Below are positions 16,219 through 24,710 of a DNA stretch of 64,000 bases, piece by piece. The notes below the pieces were generated by a model. The model made no database searches. It worked only from the letters and a program-made list of their open reading frames with translations, and was not told where the DNA came from. The stretch lies in NCBI RefSeq assembly GCF_003261575.2, contig NZ_CP036175.1, positions 682,001 to 746,000 of the forward strand, read 5' to 3'. Numbering within the stretch: the stretch's first letter is position 1; every line of letters begins with the position of its first letter. A program made the translations under genes and the position numbers. Source of the DNA: Klebsiella huaxiensis (GTDB lineage: Bacteria > Pseudomonadota > Gammaproteobacteria > Enterobacterales > Enterobacteriaceae).

Positions 16219-16489
16219 GACCCTCCAGCAGAGTCTCAAATGAACCATCTCCTGCAACGAGGCGTTCTTTCTGGCGCTTCGTTAGCTGCTTGATTCGATA
16301 CTCCAGCCGCAGCGCTAGTGAGTGTTCACCAACTTTCTGACTAAAAGCCAGCTGAAGCTCTCCTTTTCCCCGCAACGCTTTCGCTCCCTTGCCATCCTGG
16401 TGCTGGCAAAAGCGACGAGAAACATCGGTGGTAATCCCGGTATAGAGCCGATTATCGGCAGTACGAATCAGATAGAGAAACCAGCACAC
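16205..16489 (-). CDS. yhbQ: GIY-YIG nuclease-domain protein YhbQ
   Basis: This 94-residue protein is a stand-alone GIY-YIG nuclease domain of the UPF0213 family. The motif is present as [17 protein letters not shown], with the conserved Arg in DVSRRFCQH and the Glu in [12 protein letters not shown]. It is related to the UvrC and SLX1 nuclease domains, but its cellular role is not established. It is convergent with yhbS and divergent from yhbP. Confidence 0.92.
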   Translation of the reverse strand: MCWFLYLIRTADNRLYTGITTDVSRRFCQHQDGKGAKALRGKGELQLAFSQKVGEHSLALRLEYRIKQLTKRQKERLVAGDGSFETLLEGLRSG

Positions 16490-16544
16490 GGTACCAAGGT
16501 CGCTATGTTAAGGTGTGAGCACCATAACATACTGGAGAGTAAAG

Positions 16545-16982
16545 ATGGATACGCTCGCCGCTATCAGCCGCTGGCTGGGCAAGCAGCATGTCGTGACCTG
16601 GTGTGTCACCCGCGATGACGAGCTGTGGTGCGCCAATGCCTTTTACGTTTATGACCCGGAAACGGTCGCTTTTTATCTGCTCAGTGATGAAAAGACGCGC
16701 CATGGTCAAATGACCGGGGAACGCGCCAAAGTGGCTGGAACCGTTAACGGTCAGCCGAAAACCGTCGCGCTGATCCGCGGCGTGCAGTTTAAAGGTGAAA
16801 TCCGCCTGCTGGCAGGTGAAGAAGCCGCGGCGATGCGCAAGCGCTACGTCAGCCGCTTTCCGGTAGCCCGCATGTTATCGGCCCCGGTGTGGGAGATTCG
16901 TCCCGATGAGCTTAAGTTTACCGATAACACGCTCGGCTTCGGTAAGAAGCTATACTGGCTGCGTGATTCTCCAGCTCAGTAA
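16545..16982 (+). CDS. yhbP: Flavin-binding-fold protein YhbP (UPF0306)
   Basis: This protein of 145 residues has the split-barrel FMN-binding fold related to pyridoxamine-phosphate oxidases. [20 protein letters not shown] and the block [20 protein letters not shown] match E. coli YhbP closely. The open frame runs ten codons further upstream, but GGAGAG (16534-16539) fits the ATG at 16545, and E. coli YhbP starts there. Its role is unknown. yhbO, which follows yhbP in E. coli, is absent; yraR comes next. Confidence 0.9.
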   Translation: MDTLAAISRWLGKQHVVTWCVTRDDELWCANAFYVYDPETVAFYLLSDEKTRHGQMTGERAKVAGTVNGQPKTVALIRGVQFKGEIRLLAGEEAAAMRKRYVSRFPVARMLSAPVWEIRPDELKFTDNTLGFGKKLYWLRDSPAQ

Positions 16983-17072
16983 CCTCCGCTTTGGCGTGCA
17001 GATCCCTCCGTTTACGACATACTTTTGCTAAGCCGTCCGCTGTTGAATGACGGGTTAGCTGAAGGAGCAATG

Positions 17073-17717
17073 ATGACTCAGGTACTGATAACTGGCGCTA
17101 CCGGTCTGGTTGGTGGGCACTTACTTCGAATGTTGTTTCAGGAGCCGCGAATCGCCGCGATAACTGCGCCAACCCGTCGTCCGCTTGCTGATGCACAAGG
17201 AATTCTCAATCCGCACGATCCGCAATTAAGCGACGCGCTGGCGCAGGTTGTCGATCCGGTGGATATCGTTTTTTGCTGCCTGGGAACGACGCTGCGGGAG
17301 GCGGGCAGTAAAGAGGCATTTGTTCATGCTGATTATACGCTGGTGGTCGATACTGCGCTGACCGGGCTTCGTCTGGGCGCGAAGCATATGTTGGTGGTTA
17401 GCGCGATGGGGGCCGATCCGCATTCAATTTTTTTCTACAATCGCGTCAAGGGCGAGATGGAACAGGCCCTGCGTGCCCAGGCATGGCCGCGGCTAACCTT
17501 TGCCCGTCCCTCCATGCTGCTTGGGGATCGTCAGAAGAAGCGGGGCAATGAAGTGGTGTTAGCACCGCTTTTTCGCCTGCTGCCGGGTAACTGGAAGTCA
17601 ATCGATGCCCGTGACGTCGCGCGAGCAATGCTCGCTGAAGCCCTTAATCCCTCAGCAGAAGGCGTCACCATTCTGCCATCAGCAAAACTGCGTGAAATCG
17701 CTGTCCGCGAGGCGTAA
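17073..17717 (+). CDS. yraR: NAD(P)-binding Rossmann-fold protein YraR
   Basis: This protein of about 214 residues has an N-terminal dinucleotide-binding motif, [15 protein letters not shown], and belongs to the atypical short-chain dehydrogenase group related to HTATIP2/CC3. [14 protein letters not shown] supplies the Tyr-x-x-x-Lys-like pair (YNRVK), and [10 protein letters not shown] is also typical. I choose the second ATG (17073), 5 bases after AAGGAG. The substrate is unknown. Confidence 0.9.
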   Translation: MTQVLITGATGLVGGHLLRMLFQEPRIAAITAPTRRPLADAQGILNPHDPQLSDALAQVVDPVDIVFCCLGTTLREAGSKEAFVHADYTLVVDTALTGLRLGAKHMLVVSAMGADPHSIFFYNRVKGEMEQALRAQAWPRLTFARPSMLLGDRQKKRGNEVVLAPLFRLLPGNWKSIDARDVARAMLAEALNPSAEGVTILPSAKLREIAVREA

Positions 17718-17763
17718 TATTCAGCGCTTCAATTTATAAGCTCACTCTTTGCTGGGGAATGCT

Positions 17764-18807
17764 ATGGCTGGTCAGTCTTCATCTCAGGCGGCATCATCGT
17801 TTCAATGGTGGAAGCCCGCGCTCTTTTTTCTCGTTGTTATCATCGGCCTGTGGTTCGTCAAATGGCAGCCCTACTATGGCAAAGCGTTCACTGCCGCTGA
17901 GACGCACAGTATCGGTAAATCTATTCTGGCCGACGGCGATGCCAATCCTTTAACCGCAGCCTGGAACTATGCGCTGGTCTATTTTCTGGCGGTCTGGAAA
18001 GCGGCGGTATTGGGAGTGCTGCTTGGCTCGTTGATTCAGGTTTTGATTCCTCGCAACTGGCTGTTGCGTACGCTGGGGCAGTCGCGCTTTCGCGGTACGC
18101 TGCTGGGCGCGGTTTTCTCACTACCAGGCATGATGTGTACCTGCTGCGCCGCGCCGGTGGCGGCGGGAATGCGTAAGCAGCAGGTCTCAATGGGCGGCGC
18201 GCTGGCATTCTGGCTGGGTAACCCGCTGCTCAATCCCGCGACCCTGGTGTTTATGGGCTTTGTGCTGGGCTGGCAGTTTGCATTGATTCGGTTAGTTGCC
18301 GGGTTGGCGACCGTGCTGGTGGTGGCAACGCTGGTTCAGAAGTGGGTAAAAGAAGCGGCGACGCAACCTGCGGTGGTGCCTGAATTGCCTGTGGAAACAA
18401 CCGCAGAGAAGGGGTTCTTCAGCCGCTGGCTGAGCGCGCTATGGACGCTGTTCTGGAATACCATCCCGGTCTATATTCTGGCGGTTCTGGTACTGGGAGC
18501 CGCGCGGGTCTGGTTATTCCCACATGCCGATGGCGTGGTAGATAACACGCTGTTCTGGGTGATAGCGATGGCGATTGCGGGCTGCTTGTTTGTTATCCCG
18601 ACGGCGGCGGAGATCCCTATCGTTCAGACCATGATGCTGGCGGGAATGGGCGTCGCGCCCGCGCTGGCGCTGCTCATCACGCTGCCTGCGGTTAGCGTGC
18701 CGTCGTTGATTATGCTGCGCAAAGCGTTTCCAGCGAAGGCGCTGTGGCTGACCGGTGGATTGGTGGTGCTATGCGGCGCGGTGGTCGGCGGGCTGGCATT
18801 AATCTGA
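17764..18807 (+). CDS. yraQ: Permease-like membrane protein YraQ
   Basis: This inner-membrane protein of about 347 residues belongs to the DUF318 (ArsP-like) permease family. About eight to ten hydrophobic segments are visible, and the family motif PGMMCTCCAAPVAAGMRK with paired cysteines precedes LAFWLGNPLLNPATLVF; a second related block is FVIPTAAEIPIVQTMM. These motifs occur in permeases for methylated or organic arsenicals, but the YraQ substrate is unknown. The ATG at 17764 has GGGGA 5 bases upstream, whereas the longer frame would begin with TTG. Confidence 0.9.
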   Translation: MAGQSSSQAASSFQWWKPALFFLVVIIGLWFVKWQPYYGKAFTAAETHSIGKSILADGDANPLTAAWNYALVYFLAVWKAAVLGVLLGSLIQVLIPRNWLLRTLGQSRFRGTLLGAVFSLPGMMCTCCAAPVAAGMRKQQVSMGGALAFWLGNPLLNPATLVFMGFVLGWQFALIRLVAGLATVLVVATLVQKWVKEAATQPAVVPELPVETTAEKGFFSRWLSALWTLFWNTIPVYILAVLVLGAARVWLFPHADGVVDNTLFWVIAMAIAGCLFVIPTAAEIPIVQTMMLAGMGVAPALALLITLPAVSVPSLIMLRKAFPAKALWLTGGLVVLCGAVVGGLALI

Positions 18808-18814
18808 TGGTTTT

Positions 18815-18965
18815 CCCGGAGGCGGCGCGTTGCGCCTGTCCGGGCTACGTGACAGCAGACGATGATGAACTTGTAGCCCCGGTAAGGCGTCAGCCGCCAC
18901 CGGGGAGATAATCAGAAGCCACGTTGGATGTTGTTTCCCGGAGGCGGTGCGTAGCGCCAGCCGGG
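18815..18965. repeat. Cluster of three REP (BIME) units between yraQ and dolP
   Basis: Three imperfect palindromes with the REP core (CCGGAGGCGG...CGCC...CCGGG) lie at 18815-18843, 18877-18905 (inverted) and 18937-18965. Their alternating orientation is that of a BIME. The genes on either side are convergent, the usual REP location; such units protect 3' ends or bind gyrase or IHF. Confidence 0.85.
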
Positions 18966-18977
18966 ATGCATTAGGGC

Positions 18978-19553
18978 TTATTTGATATAGGTAAAGGCGG
19001 TTGTCACGCGAGACACGCCGCTCACCCGGCTGGCGATATCCGCCGCCGCGCGTCCTTCACGATCGGTCACCAGACCCATCAGGAATACTTCACCGTTTTC
19101 GGTCGTCACTTTCACGTTGGATGATTTCACCTGGTCGGTCGTCAGAAGCTGGGAGCGGACCTTGGTGGTAATCCAGGTGTCCGAAGAGGCGGCACCTAAG
19201 CCGATCGGCTGACCCGAACGCACTTCGTTAAACACTTCCGTTGTCCCTTCAACACCCATGGCAATTTGCTTGGCGCGGGCAGAGAGGTTGGCGACCGGAG
19301 TTTGCCCGGTTAACAGAACTTTCCCCTGGTACGCGGTAACGTTAATACGAGCTTGTTTTTTGATTTGTTCATCTTTCGACAAGGCGCTGTTGACGCGCAG
19401 CTCAAGCGTACTGTCATCAACCTGAGTCCCCACTGAACGCGGGTCCGTCGCGGCTTTTGTGCCAACGGCTGCCGTTCCGACTACCGCTGCAGCAACGCAT
19501 CCCTGAAGCAGTAGCGCAGAAAGCAGAATGGCGAGGGGCGAGAGAGCCTTCAT
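18978..19553 (-). CDS. dolP: Outer-membrane lipoprotein DolP (YraP)
   Basis: This 191-residue protein has a lipoprotein signal with lipobox LLLQGC (Cys19) and two BON domains (about residues 45-115 and 120-190). In E. coli DolP binds anionic phospholipids at division sites, supports outer-membrane integrity and the BAM complex, and is in the sigma-E regulon. It follows diaA on the same strand at a 9-base gap. Confidence 0.95.
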   Translation of the reverse strand: MKALSPLAILLSALLLQGCVAAAVVGTAAVGTKAATDPRSVGTQVDDSTLELRVNSALSKDEQIKKQARINVTAYQGKVLLTGQTPVANLSARAKQIAMGVEGTTEVFNEVRSGQPIGLGAASSDTWITTKVRSQLLTTDQVKSSNVKVTTENGEVFLMGLVTDREGRAAADIASRVSGVSRVTTAFTYIK

Positions 19554-19562
19554 GTGTTCTCC

Positions 19563-20153
19563 TTAATCGTCCTGGTGTGGAAAAAGCGTGTTATCAATCA
19601 AATCACACAAACAATTGACGGTGAGCATGTGCATTTCCTGAATTCGCGCGCTGCGATGCGAGGGAATACGGATTTCGACATCCTGCTGACCCAGCAGACC
19701 GGCCAGTTCACCGCCGTCATAACCGGTAAACGCCACGATGGTCATATCGCGGGTGACCGCCGCTTCCACGGCTTTCACAATATCCCGGCTGTTGCCGCGC
19801 GTAGAAATCGCCAGCAGTACGTCACCAGCGTGTCCCAACGCGCGCACCTGCTTGGCGTAGATTTCGTCGTGCAGGCGATCGTTGGCAATCGCGGTTAAGA
19901 CCACATTATCGGCATTTAGTGCAATGGCAGGTAAACCAGGGCGCTCGGTTTCAAAACGATTAATCATGCTGGCAGCAAAATGCTGTGCGTTGGCGGCGGA
20001 AGTGCCATTACCACAACAGAGGATTTTGTTGCCGTTCAACAGCGACTGGACGAGCGTCATAGCCGCACGGGAGATGGCGTCCGGGAGTGCTTCCGCTGCT
20101 GCAATTTGGGTTTGAATGCTTTCGGTGAAGCAGGCTTTGATTCTGTCTAGCAC
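19563..20153 (-). CDS. diaA: DnaA initiator-associating protein DiaA
   Basis: This SIS-domain protein of 196 residues forms tetramers that bind DnaA and promote its assembly at oriC. The SIS motifs [17 protein letters not shown] and [15 protein letters not shown] are visible. The start is a GTG at 20153 with AAGGGA 5 bases upstream, giving [12 protein letters not shown] as the N-terminus; this matches the E. coli length and start codon, and the longer open frame runs into yraN. Confidence 0.94.
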   Translation of the reverse strand: MLDRIKACFTESIQTQIAAAEALPDAISRAAMTLVQSLLNGNKILCCGNGTSAANAQHFAASMINRFETERPGLPAIALNADNVVLTAIANDRLHDEIYAKQVRALGHAGDVLLAISTRGNSRDIVKAVEAAVTRDMTIVAFTGYDGGELAGLLGQQDVEIRIPSHRSARIQEMHMLTVNCLCDLIDNTLFPHQDD

Positions 20154-20175
20154 GGGATCCCTTAATTCATATACG

Positions 20176-20562
20176 CTATTCGCCAAAAGCGTTTTTTAGC
20201 CATTGGATGTCGTTTCCGGTGAAGGCTACCACATCGAAACGGCAATCCACAGTCTCAAAACTCCCATTATGTCGGGAGAGCCACAGACGCGCGGCTTTGA
20301 GCAGTTTTTGTTGCTTTTGCGGCGTGACGCTGGCGGCGGCATCGCCGTAGTTTGCGCTGCGACGATAGCGCACTTCCACAAACACGGTGACGCTGCCGTC
20401 GCGCATGATGAGGTCAATCTCGCCGCCGCGTTCATGAACGTTAGCGGCGATAAAACGCAGACCCTGGCTCTCCAGCCAGCGGCGAGCCTGGATTTCCCAG
20501 GCATCGCCGGTCTGCTTACTTAGTTGGCTGCGACGATTTGTCCACCCTGGTACTTGAGCCAT
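20176..20562 (-). CDS. yraN: UPF0102 nuclease-like protein YraN
   Basis: This protein of about 128 residues has the restriction-endonuclease-like fold of UPF0102. The conserved core [11 protein letters not shown]...VFVEVRYR carries the acidic residues of the nuclease motif. It starts within the end of lpoA (43-base overlap), as in E. coli, so translation is likely coupled. I choose MAQVPGW as the start by comparison with E. coli. Its role is not known; some relatives are Holliday-junction-like nucleases. Confidence 0.88.
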   Translation of the reverse strand: MAQVPGWTNRRSQLSKQTGDAWEIQARRWLESQGLRFIAANVHERGGEIDLIMRDGSVTVFVEVRYRRSANYGDAAASVTPQKQQKLLKAARLWLSRHNGSFETVDCRFDVVAFTGNDIQWLKNAFGE

Positions 20563-22625
20563 GACAGTTTCCTGTTGATCACGCAATCCTGCGTGGCCGT
20601 GAGATCGCCGGTGTTGCCATTCAATTCAAAGCCGGAAACCTGGCGTATTTGCGAGAAATGGTTGGCCAGCGACCAGGCGTCGGCACCCATGGCATACAGG
20701 CGCGCCAGCGAGTAGTCGTTGCGAACGGCAGCTAACGCTTGTTGTTGCAGCGCCGGGTTGCTGCCTGCCAGCATCGGGATCTCGCTATATTGTAAGCCTT
20801 CCATCTCCAGACGGAAATCAGGACCTGAAGTTCCCTGAGAGCTGCGGGAACTGGCATACAGCGTCACGCCGCTTTGGCTGCCGTTACGCAGGGCAATCAT
20901 GGGTTTGATATAGCCAATCTGTTCCGGCGTTGCCAGGATATACGCGGCGTCGACGCTGCCGCCACTGCTGACAGGCACGTCGCTCGGGCTACCCAGGGCA
21001 CTATCCTGCGCTGATGGCAGGGTTGATACCGGAGAGCCGCTCAACGAGATACCGCTGTTGACGCTGCCGCGCAGTTCGGCGGTTGAACCTAAACGCTGTT
21101 GCAGTACCGTACCGCCGCCCAGCTTCAGCCACTCGTTGGCAAAGGCGCTAACCACCCGATCGCCTAATGCGCCGCGCGGTACCAGCAGCAGCGGAGTCTG
21201 CTTGCCCTGATCGTGAATATGATGCGCCGCATCGCGGGCTTCATCTTCCGGGGAGAGCGCGAAATAGCAGATATTAGCTCGGCTTTCGACTTTCTCCGGC
21301 TGGTTCAGCGCCAGCACGTTCAGTGAAGTATTGCTTTTAACAACATCTTCGACGTTCTCTTTTAGCAGCGGACCAACAACGATGGTTGCGCCGTCCTGCT
21401 GTACCTGGGCCAGCAGTTGACTCATCGGCTGGGTGGTGGTGTCGTAAATTTTCAGCTCGGCGGAAGGGTTCGCCGGAGTGGCGGTGACCGCTTGAGTCTG
21501 CGGAGCCGTCGTCGCCGGTTGGCTGGTGGCTTCTACGGTAGAGTCGGTGGTTTGAGGCGTCGGGGCCTGGACTGCCGTCGGTGCGGTAACCGGAGCGGTA
21601 GTTTGTACCTGGTCGGCTGCCGGGGCCTGTACCGGCGTTTGTGCGTTATTGGTGGTGGTGAGATCGGTCACTTCCGCCTGCGACGGACTTACCACGGCGC
21701 TATCGGCAACATTGGCTGCCTGAGCGACCTGTGCGGGTACTGCGCTTCCTGCGACGGCAGGTGCGCCGTTTTTCGCCGCTTCAAAGCCCTGCTGAATTGT
21801 GCGACCAAATATCGCCGCCTGGCCGTTAAGTGGCAGCAGTAGGGCGATTTTATTGGTTGATGCGGCCTGGTAATTTTGCATATTAACTAGCTGAGTCGGC
21901 AGCATTTTCGCGCCCGGGTTTTGCGGGTAGCGGGTCTGCCAGTCTTTAACGCCCGCTTTCAGCATTGTTGGATCGTTGCGATTGTCAAACCACATACGCT
22001 GCAGATCCAGCCAGCCTTGCAGCACGTTTTCATCGGCGTTAATCACCAGCGCGTTGGCTTGCTCTCGGGTCATCGCGGTGAGCGCTTTCCAGGTCGCGTC
22101 GATATTCTTCTGCTTTTGCGCAGCCTGGCTTAGCAGCGGCTGCTGGGCAATCAAGGCCCGCAGAAGGCTCAACGATGGTTGTCCCTGGCTGGCGTCAATT
22201 TGCGCCTGCCAGTAGCGGGGCTGCTGATTCTGCTCAAGCGTTGCCGGGTCGAGCTTGCTCAGCAGAGACTGCGCGCCCTGGAAATCGTTCTGCGCCAGCT
22301 TCACTTCAACCGCCAGCAGCGACTGCTCGCGGCTTTGCGCGCTGTTGAGGTTCGACGGCAGCTGATTGAACAGGTCGATAGCCTGTGGTTTCTTACCTTC
22401 CTGCAGCAGTGCACGAATGGCGAGTAATTGCCAGTTGGTCTTGCTATCATTCGCGCTTTGCTGCATTTGTTGCAGGTAGTAACTGGAGTCTGCTTGTGCC
22501 GTACCCTGCAAATACGCCGTGCTTTGATCCGGAGTATGGGTGCCACAGCCAGCAAAGATCAGAGCGGCCAGCAGTACGGGCAGACAACGCACGGGTTTAG
22601 AACGAAGAAATGTTGACGGTACCAT
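20520..22625 (-). CDS. lpoA: Penicillin-binding protein activator LpoA
   Basis: This outer-membrane lipoprotein of about 701 residues activates PBP1A for peptidoglycan synthesis. Lipobox LIFAGC has Cys27. A TPR-like N-terminal domain (about 30-255) is joined to a C-terminal periplasmic-binding-protein-like domain by a long linker rich in Ala, Thr, Gln and Pro (about residues 290-390). The linker is longer than that in E. coli LpoA (678 residues overall). The open frame extends 25 codons upstream, but the signal peptide begins at [10 protein letters not shown]. The gene is divergent from rsmI, whose coding region begins 64 bases away. Confidence 0.94.
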   Translation of the reverse strand: MVPSTFLRSKPVRCLPVLLAALIFAGCGTHTPDQSTAYLQGTAQADSSYYLQQMQQSANDSKTNWQLLAIRALLQEGKKPQAIDLFNQLPSNLNSAQSREQSLLAVEVKLAQNDFQGAQSLLSKLDPATLEQNQQPRYWQAQIDASQGQPSLSLLRALIAQQPLLSQAAQKQKNIDATWKALTAMTREQANALVINADENVLQGWLDLQRMWFDNRNDPTMLKAGVKDWQTRYPQNPGAKMLPTQLVNMQNYQAASTNKIALLLPLNGQAAIFGRTIQQGFEAAKNGAPAVAGSAVPAQVAQAANVADSAVVSPSQAEVTDLTTTNNAQTPVQAPAADQVQTTAPVTAPTAVQAPTPQTTDSTVEATSQPATTAPQTQAVTATPANPSAELKIYDTTTQPMSQLLAQVQQDGATIVVGPLLKENVEDVVKSNTSLNVLALNQPEKVESRANICYFALSPEDEARDAAHHIHDQGKQTPLLLVPRGALGDRVVSAFANEWLKLGGGTVLQQRLGSTAELRGSVNSGISLSGSPVSTLPSAQDSALGSPSDVPVSSGGSVDAAYILATPEQIGYIKPMIALRNGSQSGVTLYASSRSSQGTSGPDFRLEMEGLQYSEIPMLAGSNPALQQQALAAVRNDYSLARLYAMGADAWSLANHFSQIRQVSGFELNGNTGDLTATQDCVINRKLSWLKYQGGQIVAAN

Positions 22626-22688
22626 ATGTATCCAGTGATATTTTTTTGGCTCAATGCTCAATATTAAATCGGCAATACGGACGAAACA

Positions 22689-23555
22689 ATGAAACAACAC
22701 GAATCAGCAGATAATTCTCAGGGACAGCTCTATATTGTGCCCACTCCGATAGGGAATCTGTCTGATATCACGCAACGCGCGCTGGAAGTGTTGCAAGCCG
22801 TTGATTTAGTTGCAGCGGAAGACACCCGCCATACCGGTTTGCTGTTGCAACATTTTGCGATTAACGCCCGTTTATTTGCGCTTCACGACCATAATGAACA
22901 GCAAAAGGCGGAAACACTTCTGGCGAAATTAAAACAAGGGCAAAACATCGCGCTGGTTTCGGACGCCGGAACGCCGCTGATCAACGATCCTGGCTACCAT
23001 TTGGTGCGCGTTTGCCGTGAAGCTAATATCCGCGTAGTACCTCTGCCCGGCCCCTGTGCGGCAATCGCGGCGCTGAGCGCGGCGGGGCTGCCATCGGATC
23101 GTTTTTGCTACGAAGGTTTCCTGCCGGCCAAATCCAAAGGGCGTCGCGATACGCTCAAGGCGCTGGAAGAAGAACCGCGCACGATTATCTTTTATGAGTC
23201 AACTCACCGCTTGCTGGAAAGCCTGGAAGATATCTGTACGGTGCTAGGGGAGTCCCGCTACGTGGTGCTGGCACGTGAGTTGACCAAAACCTGGGAATCA
23301 ATCCACGGCGCGCCAATCGGCGAGCTGCTGGCATGGGTGAAAGAGGACGAGAACCGTCGCAAAGGCGAAATGGTGCTGATCGTTGAAGGTTTCAAAGCGC
23401 AGGAAGAGGCGCTGCCAGCGGTTGCGCTGCGTACGCTGGCCCTGCTGCAGGCCGAGCTGCCGCTGAAAAAAGCCGCCGCCCTGGCCGCAGAGATCCACGG
23501 CGTGAAGAAAAACGCGCTGTATAAGTATGCTCTGGGGCAGCAGGGGGAATATTAG
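22689..23555 (+). CDS. rsmI: 16S rRNA (cytidine-1402-2'-O)-methyltransferase RsmI
   Basis: This 288-residue tetrapyrrole-methylase-fold enzyme methylates the 2'-OH of C1402 in 16S rRNA, using S-adenosylmethionine. The family marks [39 protein letters not shown] and [18 protein letters not shown] are present. It is transcribed away from lpoA and ends at a strong hairpin shared with the convergent fimbrial operon. Confidence 0.96.
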   Translation: MKQHESADNSQGQLYIVPTPIGNLSDITQRALEVLQAVDLVAAEDTRHTGLLLQHFAINARLFALHDHNEQQKAETLLAKLKQGQNIALVSDAGTPLINDPGYHLVRVCREANIRVVPLPGPCAAIAALSAAGLPSDRFCYEGFLPAKSKGRRDTLKALEEEPRTIIFYESTHRLLESLEDICTVLGESRYVVLARELTKTWESIHGAPIGELLAWVKEDENRRKGEMVLIVEGFKAQEEALPAVALRTLALLQAELPLKKAAALAAEIHGVKKNALYKYALGQQGEY

Positions 23556-23565
23556 CCGACCTGCC

Positions 23566-23600
23566 GCCTTTCCCTGGCGAGCGCCGGGAAAGGCGGGTTT
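23566..23600 (+). terminator. Terminator hairpin between rsmI and the fimbrial operon
   Basis: GCCTTTCCC (23566-23574) and GGGAAAGGC (23586-23594) form a perfect 9-bp stem 11 bases after rsmI, followed by GGGTTT. It can also serve the convergent fimbrial operon, although the T-run is short on both strands. Confidence 0.7.
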
Positions 23601-23607
23601 AGCTACC

Positions 23608-24699
23608 CTACCTGACCGTCGCGGTGAGCGTCGCCGTACCGTGGAACGGTCCTGGCTGGAGCACCCCGCCAACCAGGTTGTATGGCGTCGCCTTCATCCT
23701 GATAGTTCCTGCAGCTGATTCTTCTAAAGAGATAATTCCGTTATTAAAAGGGATATTGCCCCCACCTGTGCTCAGGTCACTCATCTGAATGCCAATGTCT
23801 GCGACATTATCTGATTCCCGGCGGCGGGCGGCTAACATATACTGACTGACGACGTCATCACCCTGAACAATCAGACTGAGCATGTCATCTTTTCCAAACA
23901 ATGATATATCTCCGCAATCGTAGGTAATATCAAACTCCACTGGGGTATATCCATCCGGCATCTGGTCTTTAGTGGTGAATTTAGAGGCGCTGATTTGCCC
24001 GAGGTCGACCCTAATCACATCGCCTTCGTTGATTTTACAGCTTTGCGGAACGGTGATACTGCCCTGAAGATACAGCCCGGCGACATCTTCGGTTAAGTTT
24101 CTGGGGTAGGTGGTGCTACTGCTCCAGGCTGCCTTAAGCGTTGCGATATGAGTACTCGGAATCTCCATCCGACCTAGAAAAGCCTTAGAGACGCGAAACG
24201 TAATGCTAACGTTATTACCAACGGAGAATGCGTCTGCGCGAGTATCATCAGGGTCCGCGCTGCATACGCTATTGTTGGTGGAGGCACCAAAAACACCTGT
24301 TCCCTTAACGACTGATGTCGGGTCTGTTGGTACCGGGAGCTCCGGTACGCCGGGGACATCGGTAATAACCGTTTTGATATCCAGGTTATTGTTTAATTGT
24401 TGGTATCCGCCATAGCTGCTCGCTGCTAGCGGGGTGGTTGTGGAATAAAAGAGGTTAACCCTGGTAGCTGCAGGGCAGTTACAAGCCATCTTGTAGCTGT
24501 CGCCCGATGTGGTACCAGAGGTCAGATCGATAAACGCTCCTCCCACATTTTGCTCTTTCGTCCAGTCATTGGAGAAGCTGGTGGTAAAACTGCCGGGGCT
24601 ACCTTCGGCTTCGCAGCTGCCCGTCGCCGCCCGTGCTGGCATCGCGGCAAAAAGTGCGAGGGCGATGCCGCCGGTGATAATGTAAATCGCGTCTTTCAT
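23608..24699 (-). CDS. yraK: Fimbrial tip adhesin-like subunit (YraK position)
   Basis: This is a two-domain fimbrial protein of about 363 residues. A signal peptide ending at MPARA is followed by a lectin-like N-terminal part (to about 215) and a pilin domain, which begins near SCKINEGDVIRVDLGQI and ends with the donor-strand style GTATLTATVR. It is the last gene of the chaperone-usher operon, where tip adhesins usually lie; length and position equal E. coli YraK. The start at MKDAIY (24699) lies just after the usher stop. Its receptor is unknown. Confidence 0.82.
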   Translation of the reverse strand: MKDAIYIITGGIALALFAAMPARAATGSCEAEGSPGSFTTSFSNDWTKEQNVGGAFIDLTSGTTSGDSYKMACNCPAATRVNLFYSTTTPLAASSYGGYQQLNNNLDIKTVITDVPGVPELPVPTDPTSVVKGTGVFGASTNNSVCSADPDDTRADAFSVGNNVSITFRVSKAFLGRMEIPSTHIATLKAAWSSSTTYPRNLTEDVAGLYLQGSITVPQSCKINEGDVIRVDLGQISASKFTTKDQMPDGYTPVEFDITYDCGDISLFGKDDMLSLIVQGDDVVSQYMLAARRRESDNVADIGIQMSDLSTGGGNIPFNNGIISLEESAAGTIRMKATPYNLVGGVLQPGPFHGTATLTATVR

Positions 24700-24710
24700 G
24701 GTTTTATTCC

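Noticed and set aside
21417..21842. Antisense ORF rich in Arg and Gly inside lpoA
   Set aside because: It mirrors the low-complexity linker of LpoA on the other strand and has no ribosome site or recognisable domain.
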